Positions 37,099-45,818 of a stretch of DNA of 64,000 nt are shown here, piece by piece. The position numbers were made by a program, and so were the translations under genes. The DNA comes from Tropicimonas marinistellae (GTDB lineage: Bacteria > Pseudomonadota > Alphaproteobacteria > Rhodobacterales > Rhodobacteraceae), in the NCBI RefSeq assembly GCF_001509585.1, contig NZ_LNCI01000005.1, positions 248,001-312,000 of the forward strand, read 5' to 3'. How positions within the stretch are numbered: the first letter of the stretch is position 1; the number at the start of each line of letters is the position of its first letter. The notes beneath the pieces are model-generated. The model worked only from the letters and a program-made list of their open reading frames with translations, made no database searches and was not told where the DNA came from.

Positions 37099-38121
37099 AT
37101 GCACACGCCCAGCCGCCGCCGCTTCCTGCAATACTCACTCGGTGCGATGGCACCGCTCGCTGGCGCGACGTTCGCGACACGCGCGCTTGCGTCCACGCCC
37201 TGTGTGATCATCGGTAGCGGTCCGGCGGGAGCCGCAGCGGCTCTGGCGTTGCGGGCCGCGGCGCCCGGGACCCCTGTTACGATGGTCGAACGCGATCCCA
37301 GACGGCTTATGGCGCGCGGCGAGACGCAATCCTCCCCGTTTCATCGCCCGGCTCCGTCCGTGCGCCATCTGGACCTCCAGACTGCCGGTGTCGAGTTGCT
37401 GCTCGACGAAGTCGCGACCGTGGATTGGTCCGCAGGACAGGTCGCCTTGCTGTCCGGCCGCCGGCTTGACTTCGAGCGTCTTGTTCTTGCAACCGGAAGC
37501 GCGCCACGCCCGGAGGCGATTGCCGGTTACGACCGCCGCACCCCGCATCTTTGGCCGGCCGCATGGGGGAGCGCCCGCGAAGCCCGGCGATTGACCGCGC
37601 AACTCGCCGCCCTGCCCCCACGCGGCCATGTGGTGCTCCGCCTGCCCGCCGATGCCGCCGGCGCACCGGAGGTCGCCGCCGCGCGTGCGCTGGTCCTGGC
37701 ACGGTATCTTGCGCGGCACAAACCCTCTGCACGACTGACCGTTCTGGACGCCGCAAAGAACTCGGCCACGGCCCGGATCGTTTCGGCGCACCGGCAGCCC
37801 GAAGACCGGATGGATTGGTTTGGACCGGGTGCCGGCGGGAGCGTACGCGCCATTGATGCCCCCCGCGGTCTGATCGAGACCGATGCCGGCGCGCTGCGGG
37901 CCGATGCGGTCAACTTCGTCGTTCCGCAACGAGCCGCCGATGTGGCACGAAACGCCGGACTGGTCGACTCCAGCGGATGGTGCCCCTGTGAACCCGATGG
38001 CCGTTCGGTACTGAACCCGGCCGCAATCGTTCTGGGCGACGCGCGGAAATCTGCCCGCCGTACGCTCGCCGACGCCGTCGCACAGGGGCAGACCGCCGCG
38101 CGGGCCATACTTGCCGCGTGA
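37099..38121 (+). CDS. Tat-exported FCSD-like flavoprotein lacking one redox cysteine region
   Basis: A 340-residue FAD protein. The N-terminus has a twin-arginine signal (SRRRFLQYSLGAMAPLAG). The FAD motif VIIGSGPAGAAAALAL follows at about 36-51. The end (SSGWCPCEPDGRSVLNP then IVLGDA) resembles the flavoprotein subunit of flavocytochrome c sulfide dehydrogenase. It is shorter than that family (about 430). The region that normally carries a catalytic Cys before the PPGPYERA motif reads AGAPEVAAARALVLARYLAR with no Cys. No cytochrome subunit gene is adjacent. ATG 37099 starts the Tat signal. Its substrate is unknown; sulfide oxidation looks unlikely. Confidence 0.75.
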   Translation: MHTPSRRRFLQYSLGAMAPLAGATFATRALASTPCVIIGSGPAGAAAALALRAAAPGTPVTMVERDPRRLMARGETQSSPFHRPAPSVRHLDLQTAGVELLLDEVATVDWSAGQVALLSGRRLDFERLVLATGSAPRPEAIAGYDRRTPHLWPAAWGSAREARRLTAQLAALPPRGHVVLRLPADAAGAPEVAAARALVLARYLARHKPSARLTVLDAAKNSATARIVSAHRQPEDRMDWFGPGAGGSVRAIDAPRGLIETDAGALRADAVNFVVPQRAADVARNAGLVDSSGWCPCEPDGRSVLNPAAIVLGDARKSARRTLADAVAQGQTAARAILAA

Positions 38122-38135
38122 GTGCACCGACGAAA

Positions 38136-38165
38136 AACACGAAAGGCATAGCCGCCTTTCGTGTT
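38136..38165. terminator. Bidirectional terminator between the FCSD-like gene and fdxD
   Basis: AACACGAAAGGC and GCCTTTCGTGTT form a perfect 12-bp stem with a 6-base loop. The hairpin lies 14 bp after the plus-strand stop and 37 bp beyond the minus-strand fdxD stop, between convergent genes. Confidence 0.85.
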
Positions 38166-38202
38166 GCTGCATCACGTCGCTTGACCGGTTTTCACGTCAG
38201 CG

Positions 38203-38571
38203 TCAGGAGCCTCCGGGCGTGCCAGTGAAGCTGACACGAACATCCTCGTGGCGGGCGATGTATTGGCACGCCAAACGAAAGCGCGGCGGCATATCGCGGA
38301 CTTCGGCATCCTCGATCTCTTCGGCGCTCAGCACTTGCAGTTCTTTCAGCCGCGCCTTCTCTTTCTCCGTCAAAGCCATGCCCATCTTCGGCTTGTCTTC
38401 GACGTAGCTGACCTCGATCAGGCAGGAGCCGCAATTCCCGTCCCGGCACTCAAAAGGGATCGGAATCTTGTGCTCGTCAGCGAGTGCAAGAATGGTCTTG
38501 GTGTCGCCGGCGACCGCGTAGACTGTCTTGTCCCGATGCATGATGGGAGAGGTGAAGGTGATGTTTGCCAT
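38203..38571 (-). CDS. fdxD: [2Fe-2S] ferredoxin FdxD
   Basis: A 122-residue [2Fe-2S] ferredoxin with ligands in FECRDGNCGSCLIEV and a distal LACQYI. It has an extra acidic/helical insertion (ALTEKEKARLKELQVL) between them. It resembles R. capsulatus FdxD (FdV), a nif-regulated ferredoxin. It lies 216 bp downstream of rpoN but has its own sigma-54 promoter and a perfect NifA site. Confidence 0.88.
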   Translation of the reverse strand: MANITFTSPIMHRDKTVYAVAGDTKTILALADEHKIPIPFECRDGNCGSCLIEVSYVEDKPKMGMALTEKEKARLKELQVLSAEEIEDAEVRDMPPRFRLACQYIARHEDVRVSFTGTPGGS

Positions 38572-38678
38572 CTGGATAGATCCTTTCGGATGTGTCTGTG
38601 GGGAGATCTGCCTCAGATTTGCCGCCCCCCGGAGTTTCGGCTGGCGGGTGCCCGCGCACGCGCCCGCCGGGTACTCCA

Positions 38679-38694
38679 AGCAAACCCCATGCCA
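38679..38694 (-). promoter_or_regulatory. Sigma-54 promoter of fdxD
   Basis: On the minus strand TGGCATGGGGTTTGCTT has GG and GC 10 bases apart. It is 108 bp upstream of the fdxD ATG, in the rpoN-fdxD gap. It is very similar to the nifE promoter at 53028-53043 (shared TGGCATGGGG and TTGCTT). Confidence 0.85.
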
Positions 38695-38733
38695 TGCCTT
38701 TTGCGCCCCGATATGCGGCTCGACCGGCTGCGA

Positions 38734-38749
38734 TGTCGCAACTGCGACA
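38734..38749. promoter_or_regulatory. NifA upstream activator site of fdxD
   Basis: TGTCGCAACTGCGACA is a perfect TGT-N10-ACA and also largely symmetric (TGTCGCA / TGCGACA). It is centred about 49 bp upstream of the -24 element, closer than the 75-92 bp seen for the other nif promoters here. Confidence 0.8.
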
Positions 38750-38787
38750 CGCTTTGTGCCGATGCAGACGATGAACAGGGACGGCAA

Positions 38788-40074
38788 TCAGGCCGCGGCA
38801 GCTTCCTTCCGACGTTGATAGGAAGACGCGATGCCCAGGACGCCGCGGAACTTTGCGACCGTTCGCCGGGCGATCTTCACACCTTCGCGCGCCGCGATCT
38901 CCGCAATCTCGGTGTCGCTCAACGGCCGGTCTGGATTCTCGTCGCCGATTATCCGCCGCACGAGATCGAGAACCGCGTCCTGTGACTGGGATTCGCCGTT
39001 CTCACCGGCAGAAAAAGTGCGACTGAAGAATGCCTTGAGCGGCAGAGCACCGTTTGGCGTGTCAATCAGCCGGCCCGCAATGGCCCGGCTGATCGTGCTG
39101 GGGTGGAGTTCCAGCGCTTCCCCGATGTCGCTGAGCGAGAGCGGCTGCAGCGCTCCGGCCCCCTTTTCAAGGAACGCATGCTGACGCGCGACAATGGCCG
39201 TCGCGGTTTGCAGTAACGTCGTCTGCCGGCGCAGCAGCGCACCGGCAAGCCAGCGCGCCTCGGACAGCGCCTGCGCCCTGTACCGCCGTGTCTCAGCATC
39301 GACAACTTGCGCCCGCGTGGCGGCGTCAACACTGATTGCCGGCAACGTCGAGCGGTTCAGTTCCACCTGCCATTTGCCGTTCACGCGGCGTACAGTCAGG
39401 TCCGGAGGAAAGACCGGAGGCCGATCATCGCTGAAACTCAGCCCGGGCTTGGGGTCGAACCTCCGCAGCGTGGCGGCGATGTCCGGGATGTCATCGGGTT
39501 CGCAATCGCAGATTTCCGCCAGCTCCGCCGTCCGTCCCTCGGCCAGAAGCGGCAAATTCTCGATCAGTGCCTCCAACTCCCACGTCAGGAGATCCTCCTC
39601 CTCCGCCTGGAGGCGCAGGCATTCTGAAAGCGAACGGGCGAAAAGACCGGTCGGCTCAAACGCCTGCATCGATCGGAGCACGGATTGCACCACCTCGACC
39701 GGCACGCGGTTGCTCAGCGCGACGCCTTGCAGATCCGACGTCATCCAGCCGCTCGGCTCCAGCATCTCCAGAAGATCATAGGCAATCGCCCGCAGGCGTG
39801 ACGCATCGAAGGCGAGGTCGATCTGATCAGCAATATGGGCGAACAGGCTGGGGCGATCTGCGCTGAGCGCGGCGATCCTGTCCCAATCCTCCGCACTGGC
39901 CCCGAGACCGCCGCCGCTTGGCAGGCGGAGATCCACATAGGGGTTTTCGACGTATTTTTCTGCCAGAAAGTCGCTGAGATCGGCGTTGTTCATTTGCAGG
40001 ATGCGCAAGCTTGCCTGCATCCGCTGTGTCATTGCCAGCGTCGTTCTCGTCTCTAGCGTCTGTGCCAGCTGCAT
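38788..40074 (-). CDS. rpoN: RNA polymerase sigma-54 factor
   Basis: A 428-residue RpoN. The N-terminal Gln/Leu-rich activator region begins MQLAQTLETRTTLAMTQRMQ. The core-binding domain is in the middle, and an HTH (LELHPSTISRAIAGRLIDTP) binds the promoter. The RpoN box reads ARRTVAKFR (canonical ARRTVAKYR). The acidic region II is short, as in R. capsulatus NifR4. It lies 51 bp after modC at the end of the iscA-nifU operon, so its own expression probably rises with nif induction. Confidence 0.94.
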   Translation of the reverse strand: MQLAQTLETRTTLAMTQRMQASLRILQMNNADLSDFLAEKYVENPYVDLRLPSGGGLGASAEDWDRIAALSADRPSLFAHIADQIDLAFDASRLRAIAYDLLEMLEPSGWMTSDLQGVALSNRVPVEVVQSVLRSMQAFEPTGLFARSLSECLRLQAEEEDLLTWELEALIENLPLLAEGRTAELAEICDCEPDDIPDIAATLRRFDPKPGLSFSDDRPPVFPPDLTVRRVNGKWQVELNRSTLPAISVDAATRAQVVDAETRRYRAQALSEARWLAGALLRRQTTLLQTATAIVARQHAFLEKGAGALQPLSLSDIGEALELHPSTISRAIAGRLIDTPNGALPLKAFFSRTFSAGENGESQSQDAVLDLVRRIIGDENPDRPLSDTEIAEIAAREGVKIARRTVAKFRGVLGIASSYQRRKEAAAA

Positions 40075-40125
40075 GGGCTGCCTTCCCGGTCCGTCGACCC
40101 TGTACCTCGTCTCCCTGCGGCGCCG

Positions 40126-40824
40126 CTATCCTGCCTTGAGCATATCGGCCGGCGCGGCGATGTGCCCACGCAGATAGGGGCTGGGATGGGGTGAAATGTC
40201 GGCAATCGCCCCATTCTTGAGCGTCACCACGATGTTTGCCAATCGTCGTATCTCTTCCGGGGCATGGCTGATGTAGATCATCGGTGTCCCGGTGCGCGCA
40301 TGTAGGCTTTCGAGCAGCAAGAGAACCTCCTCGCGAAGCACTGGATCGAGCGCTGAAACGGGTTCATCCAGCAGGAGCAACTGCGGTTGCGCCATGAGCG
40401 CGCGACCGATGGCGACGCGCTGGCGTTCGCCACCTGACAGCCGAGCGGGTCTCCGGCCAAGCAAGTGGCGGAGCTGTAGGGTATCGACAACCTCCTGAAG
40501 CAAGCCATCCGACCCCTTTGGCGCACCGAAGAGCAAGTTGCGCCGCACGGTCATGTGCGGAAAGAGCAACCCGTCTTGAAACACGAGCCCGATGCCGCGC
40601 CGCGCCGGTGGCACGTTGGTGGCATCGTCGGAATCAAACAAAGTTCGCCCGCCGATCCGGATGTGGCCCCTATCGGGGGGCTCGTGCCCGGCGAGAAGCG
40701 AGACTAGCGAGCTTTTCCCGGAACCCGACGGGCCGATAAGTCCGATGATGCCGGCTGCGGGCAATTCTGCTTCGATATCGAGCAGAAACTCGCCCTGGCG
40801 CTTGGTAATCGCGATGTCGATCAT
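40126..40824 (-). CDS. modC: Molybdate ABC transporter ATPase ModC, short form
   Basis: A 232-residue ABC ATPase. It has Walker A GPSGSGKSS, signature LSGGERQRVAIGRAL, Walker B LLLLDEPVSALD and the switch His in ISHAPEE. Typical ModC proteins are about 350 residues with a C-terminal Mop/TOBE domain that senses molybdate. Here the protein ends shortly after the ATPase domain. ATG 40824 overlaps the modB stop (ATGA). ATP hydrolysis drives molybdate import for FeMo-cofactor. Confidence 0.9.
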   Translation of the reverse strand: MIDIAITKRQGEFLLDIEAELPAAGIIGLIGPSGSGKSSLVSLLAGHEPPDRGHIRIGGRTLFDSDDATNVPPARRGIGLVFQDGLLFPHMTVRRNLLFGAPKGSDGLLQEVVDTLQLRHLLGRRPARLSGGERQRVAIGRALMAQPQLLLLDEPVSALDPVLREEVLLLLESLHARTGTPMIYISHAPEEIRRLANIVVTLKNGAIADISPHPSPYLRGHIAAPADMLKAG

Positions 40825-41516
40825 GCCTGTGGCTCCCAGGTCATACGCCGGGCGACGGCCTCGGAGGCAAAAAGCGCGGCACCAGCCAGCAGGATAGACA
40901 GAAGGCATAAACGCGCCGCGGCGGCATCTTCTCCCGGAACCTGCGTCACAGTGAACAACGCAAGCGGTAGCGTTTGGGTGTGGCCGGGGATATTGGCCGC
41001 GAGCGTGATTGTCGCTCCGAACTCGCCCACGGCGCGGGCGAAGGCCAGTGTCATGCCCGTCAGGATACCTGGCGCCAGCATCGGCAGGGTGACGGTTGCG
41101 AAAATGCGCGCCTCGCCGGCGCCGAGGCTGCGCGCCGCCTTTTCCAGCCGTTTGTCGGCGGCTTCGGCCGCTTGCCGGATCGACCGTAGCAGCAGCGGAA
41201 ATGAGACCACCGCACAGGCAACAATCACGCCGGTCGTGCTGAAGGCCACACGGATCCCGAATTGTTCCATCAGCGGCCCGCCGATCACTCCCTTTCGGCC
41301 GAAAAGCAATAAAAGCAGGTAGCCGATGACGACCGGTGGGAGGACGAGCGGCAGATGCAGAAACGCGTTGAGCAATGCATGGCCAGGAAACCGGCGCCGC
41401 GCCAGCAACCACCCCAGAGCCAGGGCAAGTGGCAGGCTGAACAATACCGCCAGAACAGAGGCGCGAAGACTGAGCGCGAGCGCTTGCCACTCCATTTCGG
41501 ACAGAACCCAGGTCAT
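40821..41516 (-). CDS. modB: Molybdate ABC transporter permease ModB
   Basis: A 231-residue membrane permease with about five helices. The ATPase-coupling EAA loop is seen in AARSLGAGEARIFATVTLPM, and the GEFGATI motif typical of ModB follows. It overlaps modA and modC by 4 bases each. It forms the channel through which molybdate enters. Confidence 0.93.
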   Translation of the reverse strand: MTWVLSEMEWQALALSLRASVLAVLFSLPLALALGWLLARRRFPGHALLNAFLHLPLVLPPVVIGYLLLLLFGRKGVIGGPLMEQFGIRVAFSTTGVIVACAVVSFPLLLRSIRQAAEAADKRLEKAARSLGAGEARIFATVTLPMLAPGILTGMTLAFARAVGEFGATITLAANIPGHTQTLPLALFTVTQVPGEDAAAARLCLLSILLAGAALFASEAVARRMTWEPQA

Positions 41517-42292
41517 TCCGCCGCCTCGCCATCAATTGCCTCGAAGCCGAAGGATTCGAATATCCGTTGGCCATTCTCCCCGGTCAGGCAGGCAAGCACC
41601 CTTTCTGCAGCGTCGGGTTCACCGCCCTGCCCGACGGGCGCGATCAGGTAGTGTATGGGAGCGTGCGTATCGGCAGGGATTTCGGCCGCAATCTCCACCC
41701 CCGCAATCCCCGACGCGTCACTCCGATAGACCAGGCCGAGCGCGGCTTCGCCTCGCGAGACGGCGGCGACAGTCGAGATCGTATTCCGTGTTGGCAGCAA
41801 CACGGGTTCGATGACGCGCCACAAGCCGAGGCTCACCAGGGCGTCTCGCCCGTACTGGCCGACCGGCGCAATACTCGGGTCTGCGACGGCGAAGAACGCG
41901 CTGGACAAACGTGCGTCCAGGCTCTCCCCGTCAAGATCGACCGGCCCCTCGCCCGTTGGAGCGATGAGTGACAAACGGTTGGAGATCAGGACGGTGACAT
42001 CCCCCGGAGCGACGAGGCCGGCATCGACCATATAGTGCATCCATTTCGGGTTGGCGCTCAGGAACAAGTCCGCCGGCGCCCCTTCGGAAATCTGCCGGGC
42101 GATGCTTCCGGACGCTCCGTAGGAGACCACCGCCGACTGCCCACATTCCGCGAGCGCGGTATCGAGGGCAGCACGGGTCGACGCGGCGGCGAAGATCAGC
42201 GGGTCGGCCGCGACCGCGCCGCCGGCAGAGAGTGCGAACGCAGCGACAAGCACCGCGCCAGCACGCACCTTTCCGAAAAGATCCTGAAACAC
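41513..42292 (-). CDS. modA: Molybdate-binding periplasmic protein ModA
   Basis: A 259-residue binding protein with a Sec signal (AGAVLVAAFALSAGGAVAAD, cleavage near residue 29). Typical motifs are FAAASTRAALD, SYGASGSIARQISEGAPADL and the late GEAALGLVYRSD. GTG 42292 follows nifW by 12 bp; another in-frame GTG nine codons later (KVRAG) is possible. Its place inside the nif operon ties molybdate uptake to nitrogenase synthesis. Confidence 0.92.
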   Translation of the reverse strand: MFQDLFGKVRAGAVLVAAFALSAGGAVAADPLIFAAASTRAALDTALAECGQSAVVSYGASGSIARQISEGAPADLFLSANPKWMHYMVDAGLVAPGDVTVLISNRLSLIAPTGEGPVDLDGESLDARLSSAFFAVADPSIAPVGQYGRDALVSLGLWRVIEPVLLPTRNTISTVAAVSRGEAALGLVYRSDASGIAGVEIAAEIPADTHAPIHYLIAPVGQGGEPDAAERVLACLTGENGQRIFESFGFEAIDGEAAE

Positions 42293-42304
42293 CTTGGCCC
42301 CCGC

Positions 42305-42652
42305 TCAGTCAGCCGCCAGACCAATCTGATCGATACTGACGAAACGCGCGGCCTGTTCCGCGGCTTTGTCGGTGAAGACCTTGAAGACCTTTTCCTGTAA
42401 CGGCGTCGACTCGACAAAATCCATGTAGGCGCGTTTCAGGTGCTGCCGGGTCGCGAGGAAGATTTCCTCCTCGTCATAGCCGTTGAAATTGGTGCTGCGC
42501 AGGTATTGCCCCATGCGTTTCATGATATGCAGCCGCGAGACATTCAGGACCTCCTGCTCGAAGGGCAGCAGCAGGTAGGTGAAGATGTCTTCGGCAGAGG
42601 AAAGGCTGGCGATGTGCGAGATCACGCCGTTTTCTTCGTAGCTGGTCGTCAT
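42305..42652 (-). CDS. nifW: Nitrogenase-stabilising/protective protein NifW
   Basis: A 115-residue protein with the NifW pattern SLSSAEDIFTYLLLPFEQEV followed by VNVSRLHIMKRMGQYL-like sequence (here LNVSRLHIMKRMGQYL). NifW interacts with MoFe protein and helps protect it from oxygen or assists maturation. ATG 42652 has AGGAGAAAG upstream, so the 16-residue longer frame is not used. It is followed by modA. Confidence 0.93.
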   Translation of the reverse strand: MTTSYEENGVISHIASLSSAEDIFTYLLLPFEQEVLNVSRLHIMKRMGQYLRSTNFNGYDEEEIFLATRQHLKRAYMDFVESTPLQEKVFKVFTDKAAEQAARFVSIDQIGLAAD

Positions 42653-42687
42653 GGCTTTCTCCTGTTGGTCGGTTGCGGTTGATGATT

Positions 42688-43401
42688 TCAGTGCCGGCAA
42701 TTTGCCGGACGGGTCTTCTTGGGGTCGCCCACGGGCGGGACCGGACCTTGGCGGGCGTTCAGACGTGCTTCCAGGAAGGCCACCCGGTCGGCGAGCCTTG
42801 CCAATGCGCGTCCCACGGGGTCAGGCATCAGGTGGTGGTCGAGATTGACGCGGAACGGGTCGCGCGACGGCTTGGCCTCTGTTCGCACGATCCGCGCGGG
42901 AATGCCGATGACGGTTGCCTCGTCGGGAACATCGGAGACAACCACCGAATTGGCGCCGACCCGGACGCGCGCACCGATGGTAACCGGGCCGAGGATCTTG
43001 GCCCCCGCCCCGACCATGGCGCCGTCCCCAAGGCTCGGATGCCGTTTGCCGGGCGACCATGAAACGCCGCCCAACGTCACCCCGTGGTAAAGGGTGACGT
43101 CGGCACCAACCTCGGCTGTCTCGCCGATCACTACGCCAGCGCCGTGGTCGATGAAGAATCCGGGGCCAATGGTGGCGCCGGGGTGAATGTCGATGCCCGT
43201 AGCCGCCCGCGTCAGATAGGACAGGAAACGCGCTGGAAACCGCAATCCGTGCCGCCACAGCACATTCGCGACGCGGTAGGCAAAGGTCGCGTGCAAGCCC
43301 GGGTAGCAGAGAGCGATTTCCACCGCGCCGCGGGCAGCCGGGTCACGAGCCCGGATCGCGGCGAAATCGCGCGCGACGAGGGAGCGGAACCCCTCGCTCA
43401 C
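42688..43401 (-). CDS. cysE: Serine O-acetyltransferase of the nif operon
   Basis: A 237-residue acetyltransferase with the left-handed beta-helix hexapeptides ([60 protein letters not shown]). The catalytic His lies in IDHGAG. In A. vinelandii the corresponding nif gene is nifP. It makes O-acetylserine so that extra cysteine is available for NifS-driven Fe-S assembly. It overlaps nifV by 4 bases. Confidence 0.92.
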   Translation of the reverse strand: MSEGFRSLVARDFAAIRARDPAARGAVEIALCYPGLHATFAYRVANVLWRHGLRFPARFLSYLTRAATGIDIHPGATIGPGFFIDHGAGVVIGETAEVGADVTLYHGVTLGGVSWSPGKRHPSLGDGAMVGAGAKILGPVTIGARVRVGANSVVVSDVPDEATVIGIPARIVRTEAKPSRDPFRVNLDHHLMPDPVGRALARLADRVAFLEARLNARQGPVPPVGDPKKTRPANCRH

Positions 43402-44597
43402 GCCGCGTTGCCCTGCGCAGGATCACCCTTGACGACAGTAGGCCGAAGCATGCCGACGAGCATGGCCAAGTCGTCCGGCCCGGCCGGCCGCTTGAACTCG
43501 TTCGCCCAGATCCGCAGCAGCGGGATCAACGCGCTCGCGGTGCCAACCTCATGCGGCAGACCGGCATCGTGAAGCGCCTTGCAGAGCCCCGCAAGCCCGG
43601 AATGCTTGCCGACCACCAGCCGATGGGTGCGGCCAAAACGGTCCGGGGCGATCACCTCCGCCTCATAGGTGCGTCGGTCCTTCAACAGGCCATCGACGTG
43701 GATACCGGCCTCGTGTGTGAAGGCGTATTCTCCCACAATCGGCTTGGAGGCGGGTAGCGGACGGGCCGAGGCTCCGGCCACAAGAGCAGACAGTGATGGC
43801 AGATCCCTGAGTACGATCCCGGTTGCCACGCCAGAGGCTTCCATCGCTGCCGAGACTTCTTCCAACGCGGCATTGCCCGCGCGCTCACCAAGCCCGTTCA
43901 CGGTGACGGACAGATGCGTGGCGCCAGCCGCGGCGGCCACCAGCGTATTGGCGGTGGCCATGCCGAAATCGTTATGTGCGTGAAATTCCAGCGGCAGCGG
44001 GACCTGCCGTGTCAGCTCCGCCACCAGGCTGTGCGCGGCAAACGGGTTGAGAATGCCCAACGTGTCGGCCACCCGAAAGCGGACCGCACCGGCCCTTTGC
44101 GCGACATGGCCGAGTGCTCCGAGGAAGGCGGGATCGGTGCGGCTGGCGTCTTCGGCCCCCACCGACACTGTGAAACCGCGCGCAACGGCGGCCTCCAGAA
44201 TGCGCCCGGTGTCCTCCAGAAGGTGCGCGCGGGTGGTTCTGAGCTTGCCCTCCACCTGACGGTCGGAGGTCGGAATAGCAACGTGCAGGCGTCTTACCCC
44301 CGTTTCGGCGGCCAGGTCGATGTCACCCAGTCGCAAGCGGGTCCAGACCACCGGGTCCGCCCGGCGCAGCTCGGCGCGGATTGCTCGGATATCGGCAATT
44401 TCATCGTGGCCCATCGCCGCCACGCCGACCTCGATCTCGGCCACGCCAACCGCATCCAGCGCGCGGGCGATGGCGCATTTCTCCTGTAGGGAAAATGCGA
44501 CCCCCGCCGTTTGCTCCCCGTCCCTCAGCGTGGTGTCACAGATCGTTACCGCCTCGACGGGAGGGGCGAAGGGGAAGCTGAAACCGGCGGGGCTCAT
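43398..44597 (-). CDS. nifV: Homocitrate synthase NifV
   Basis: A 399-residue enzyme joining acetyl-CoA and 2-oxoglutarate to homocitrate, the organic part of FeMo-cofactor. It has the DRE-TIM start [18 protein letters not shown] and the metal site [14 protein letters not shown]. Also present are the glycine-rich [15 protein letters not shown] and the substrate-binding [14 protein letters not shown] 44597 has AAGGA upstream and lies 10 bp after nifS. Confidence 0.95.
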   Translation of the reverse strand: MSPAGFSFPFAPPVEAVTICDTTLRDGEQTAGVAFSLQEKCAIARALDAVGVAEIEVGVAAMGHDEIADIRAIRAELRRADPVVWTRLRLGDIDLAAETGVRRLHVAIPTSDRQVEGKLRTTRAHLLEDTGRILEAAVARGFTVSVGAEDASRTDPAFLGALGHVAQRAGAVRFRVADTLGILNPFAAHSLVAELTRQVPLPLEFHAHNDFGMATANTLVAAAAGATHLSVTVNGLGERAGNAALEEVSAAMEASGVATGIVLRDLPSLSALVAGASARPLPASKPIVGEYAFTHEAGIHVDGLLKDRRTYEAEVIAPDRFGRTHRLVVGKHSGLAGLCKALHDAGLPHEVGTASALIPLLRIWANEFKRPAGPDDLAMLVGMLRPTVVKGDPAQGNAA

Positions 44598-44607
44598 GGG
44601 CGCGTCC

Positions 44608-45807
44608 TTACGCATATTCGGGGTTGAATTCGGCCTTGCCGCCCTCGTTGGACCAGAACGGCGACATTTCACGGAGCTGGTCGATGATCGCCGGAACGGC
44701 CTCAATCACACGGTCGACTTCCGCCTCGGTTGTCTCACGCGAGAGGGAAAAGCGGATCGCGCCATGTGCTGCGGTGAAAGGAATGTCCATCGCCCGTAGA
44801 ACGTGGCTGGGTTCCAGCGAGCCCGATGTGCAGGCCGAACCGGACGACGCGGCAATGCCCTGCTTGTTCAATAGCATCAGGATCGCCTCGCCCTCGATGT
44901 ATTCGAACGCGATTGTCGTGGTGTTGGGCAAGCGGTCGCGGGCATCCCCGGTGACGAAGCAATGACCGACCTTCTCAACGATTCCCTCCTCGAGACGGTC
45001 GCGCAGCGCCGCAATGCGCGGCAGATCCCCGGCCATGGTCGCAAGCGTCAGGTCCGCAGCCTTGCCAAGGCCGATGATGGCCGGTGCGTTTTCCGTACCG
45101 CCGCGCCGGCCCCGCTCCTGGTGGCCGCCTCGCAGAAGCGGGCGAAAGCGGACCCCCTTGCGGACATAGAGCGCGCCGAGCCCCTTCGGGCCGTGCAGCT
45201 TGTGCGACGAGAGCGACATCATGTCGATCTCGGTGGATTTCAAATCGATCGGCACCTTTCCGACGGCCTGCACGGCGTCCGTGTGGAAGAGCGCACCGGC
45301 CTCGTGGGCCAGTTCGGCCAGCCCATCCACCGGGAAAATCGTGCCGGTTTCGTTGTTGGCCCACATGAAGCTGACCAGGGCCGTCTTGGAATTCAGCGCC
45401 TCGCGGTAGGCGTCAATATCCAAACGACCTTCCTTGTCGACCGGAATCCGGTGAACGGTGATGCCCTCATGTTTCTCAAGCCAGTCGGCCAGCGACAGGA
45501 TTGCGGGGTGCTCCACTGCCGATGTGATAAATTCTGTGCGCTGCGGGTTCGCCGCCAATGCAGACCGGATCGCGGCGTTATTCGATTCCGTACCGCCGGA
45601 GGTGAAGATGATCTCGTGATCGAACTCAGCGCCGATCAGAGCCTGCAGCGAACGGCGCGCCTTGCGCAGGGCACTGCCGACATCCTCGCCAAAGGCGTGG
45701 ATCGACGAGGCATTGCCGAACTGCTCGCTGAAGAAGGGCAGCATCTCCTGCACGACTTCGGGGAAGACGCGCGTCGTGGCGTTGTTGTCGAGATAGATCG
45801 GGTCCAT
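44608..45807 (-). CDS. nifS: Cysteine desulfurase NifS
   Basis: A 399-residue PLP enzyme delivering sulfur for nitrogenase Fe-S clusters. It starts with MDPIYLDNNATTRVFPEVVQ. The PLP lysine is in SLSSHKLHGPKG and the catalytic Cys in ASSGSACTSGSLEPSHVL. ATG 45807 with GAAGGAG upstream was preferred to the GTG one codon earlier. It is 11 bp after nifU. Confidence 0.96.
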   Translation of the reverse strand: MDPIYLDNNATTRVFPEVVQEMLPFFSEQFGNASSIHAFGEDVGSALRKARRSLQALIGAEFDHEIIFTSGGTESNNAAIRSALAANPQRTEFITSAVEHPAILSLADWLEKHEGITVHRIPVDKEGRLDIDAYREALNSKTALVSFMWANNETGTIFPVDGLAELAHEAGALFHTDAVQAVGKVPIDLKSTEIDMMSLSSHKLHGPKGLGALYVRKGVRFRPLLRGGHQERGRRGGTENAPAIIGLGKAADLTLATMAGDLPRIAALRDRLEEGIVEKVGHCFVTGDARDRLPNTTTIAFEYIEGEAILMLLNKQGIAASSGSACTSGSLEPSHVLRAMDIPFTAAHGAIRFSLSRETTEAEVDRVIEAVPAIIDQLREMSPFWSNEGGKAEFNPEYA

Positions 45808-45818
45808 CACGCACTCCT

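Noticed and set aside
40825-41574. N-terminal extension of modC through modB
   Set aside because: The extension reads antiparallel-unrelated sequence within the modB frame region; the ABC domain starts at ATG 40824, which overlaps the modB stop.
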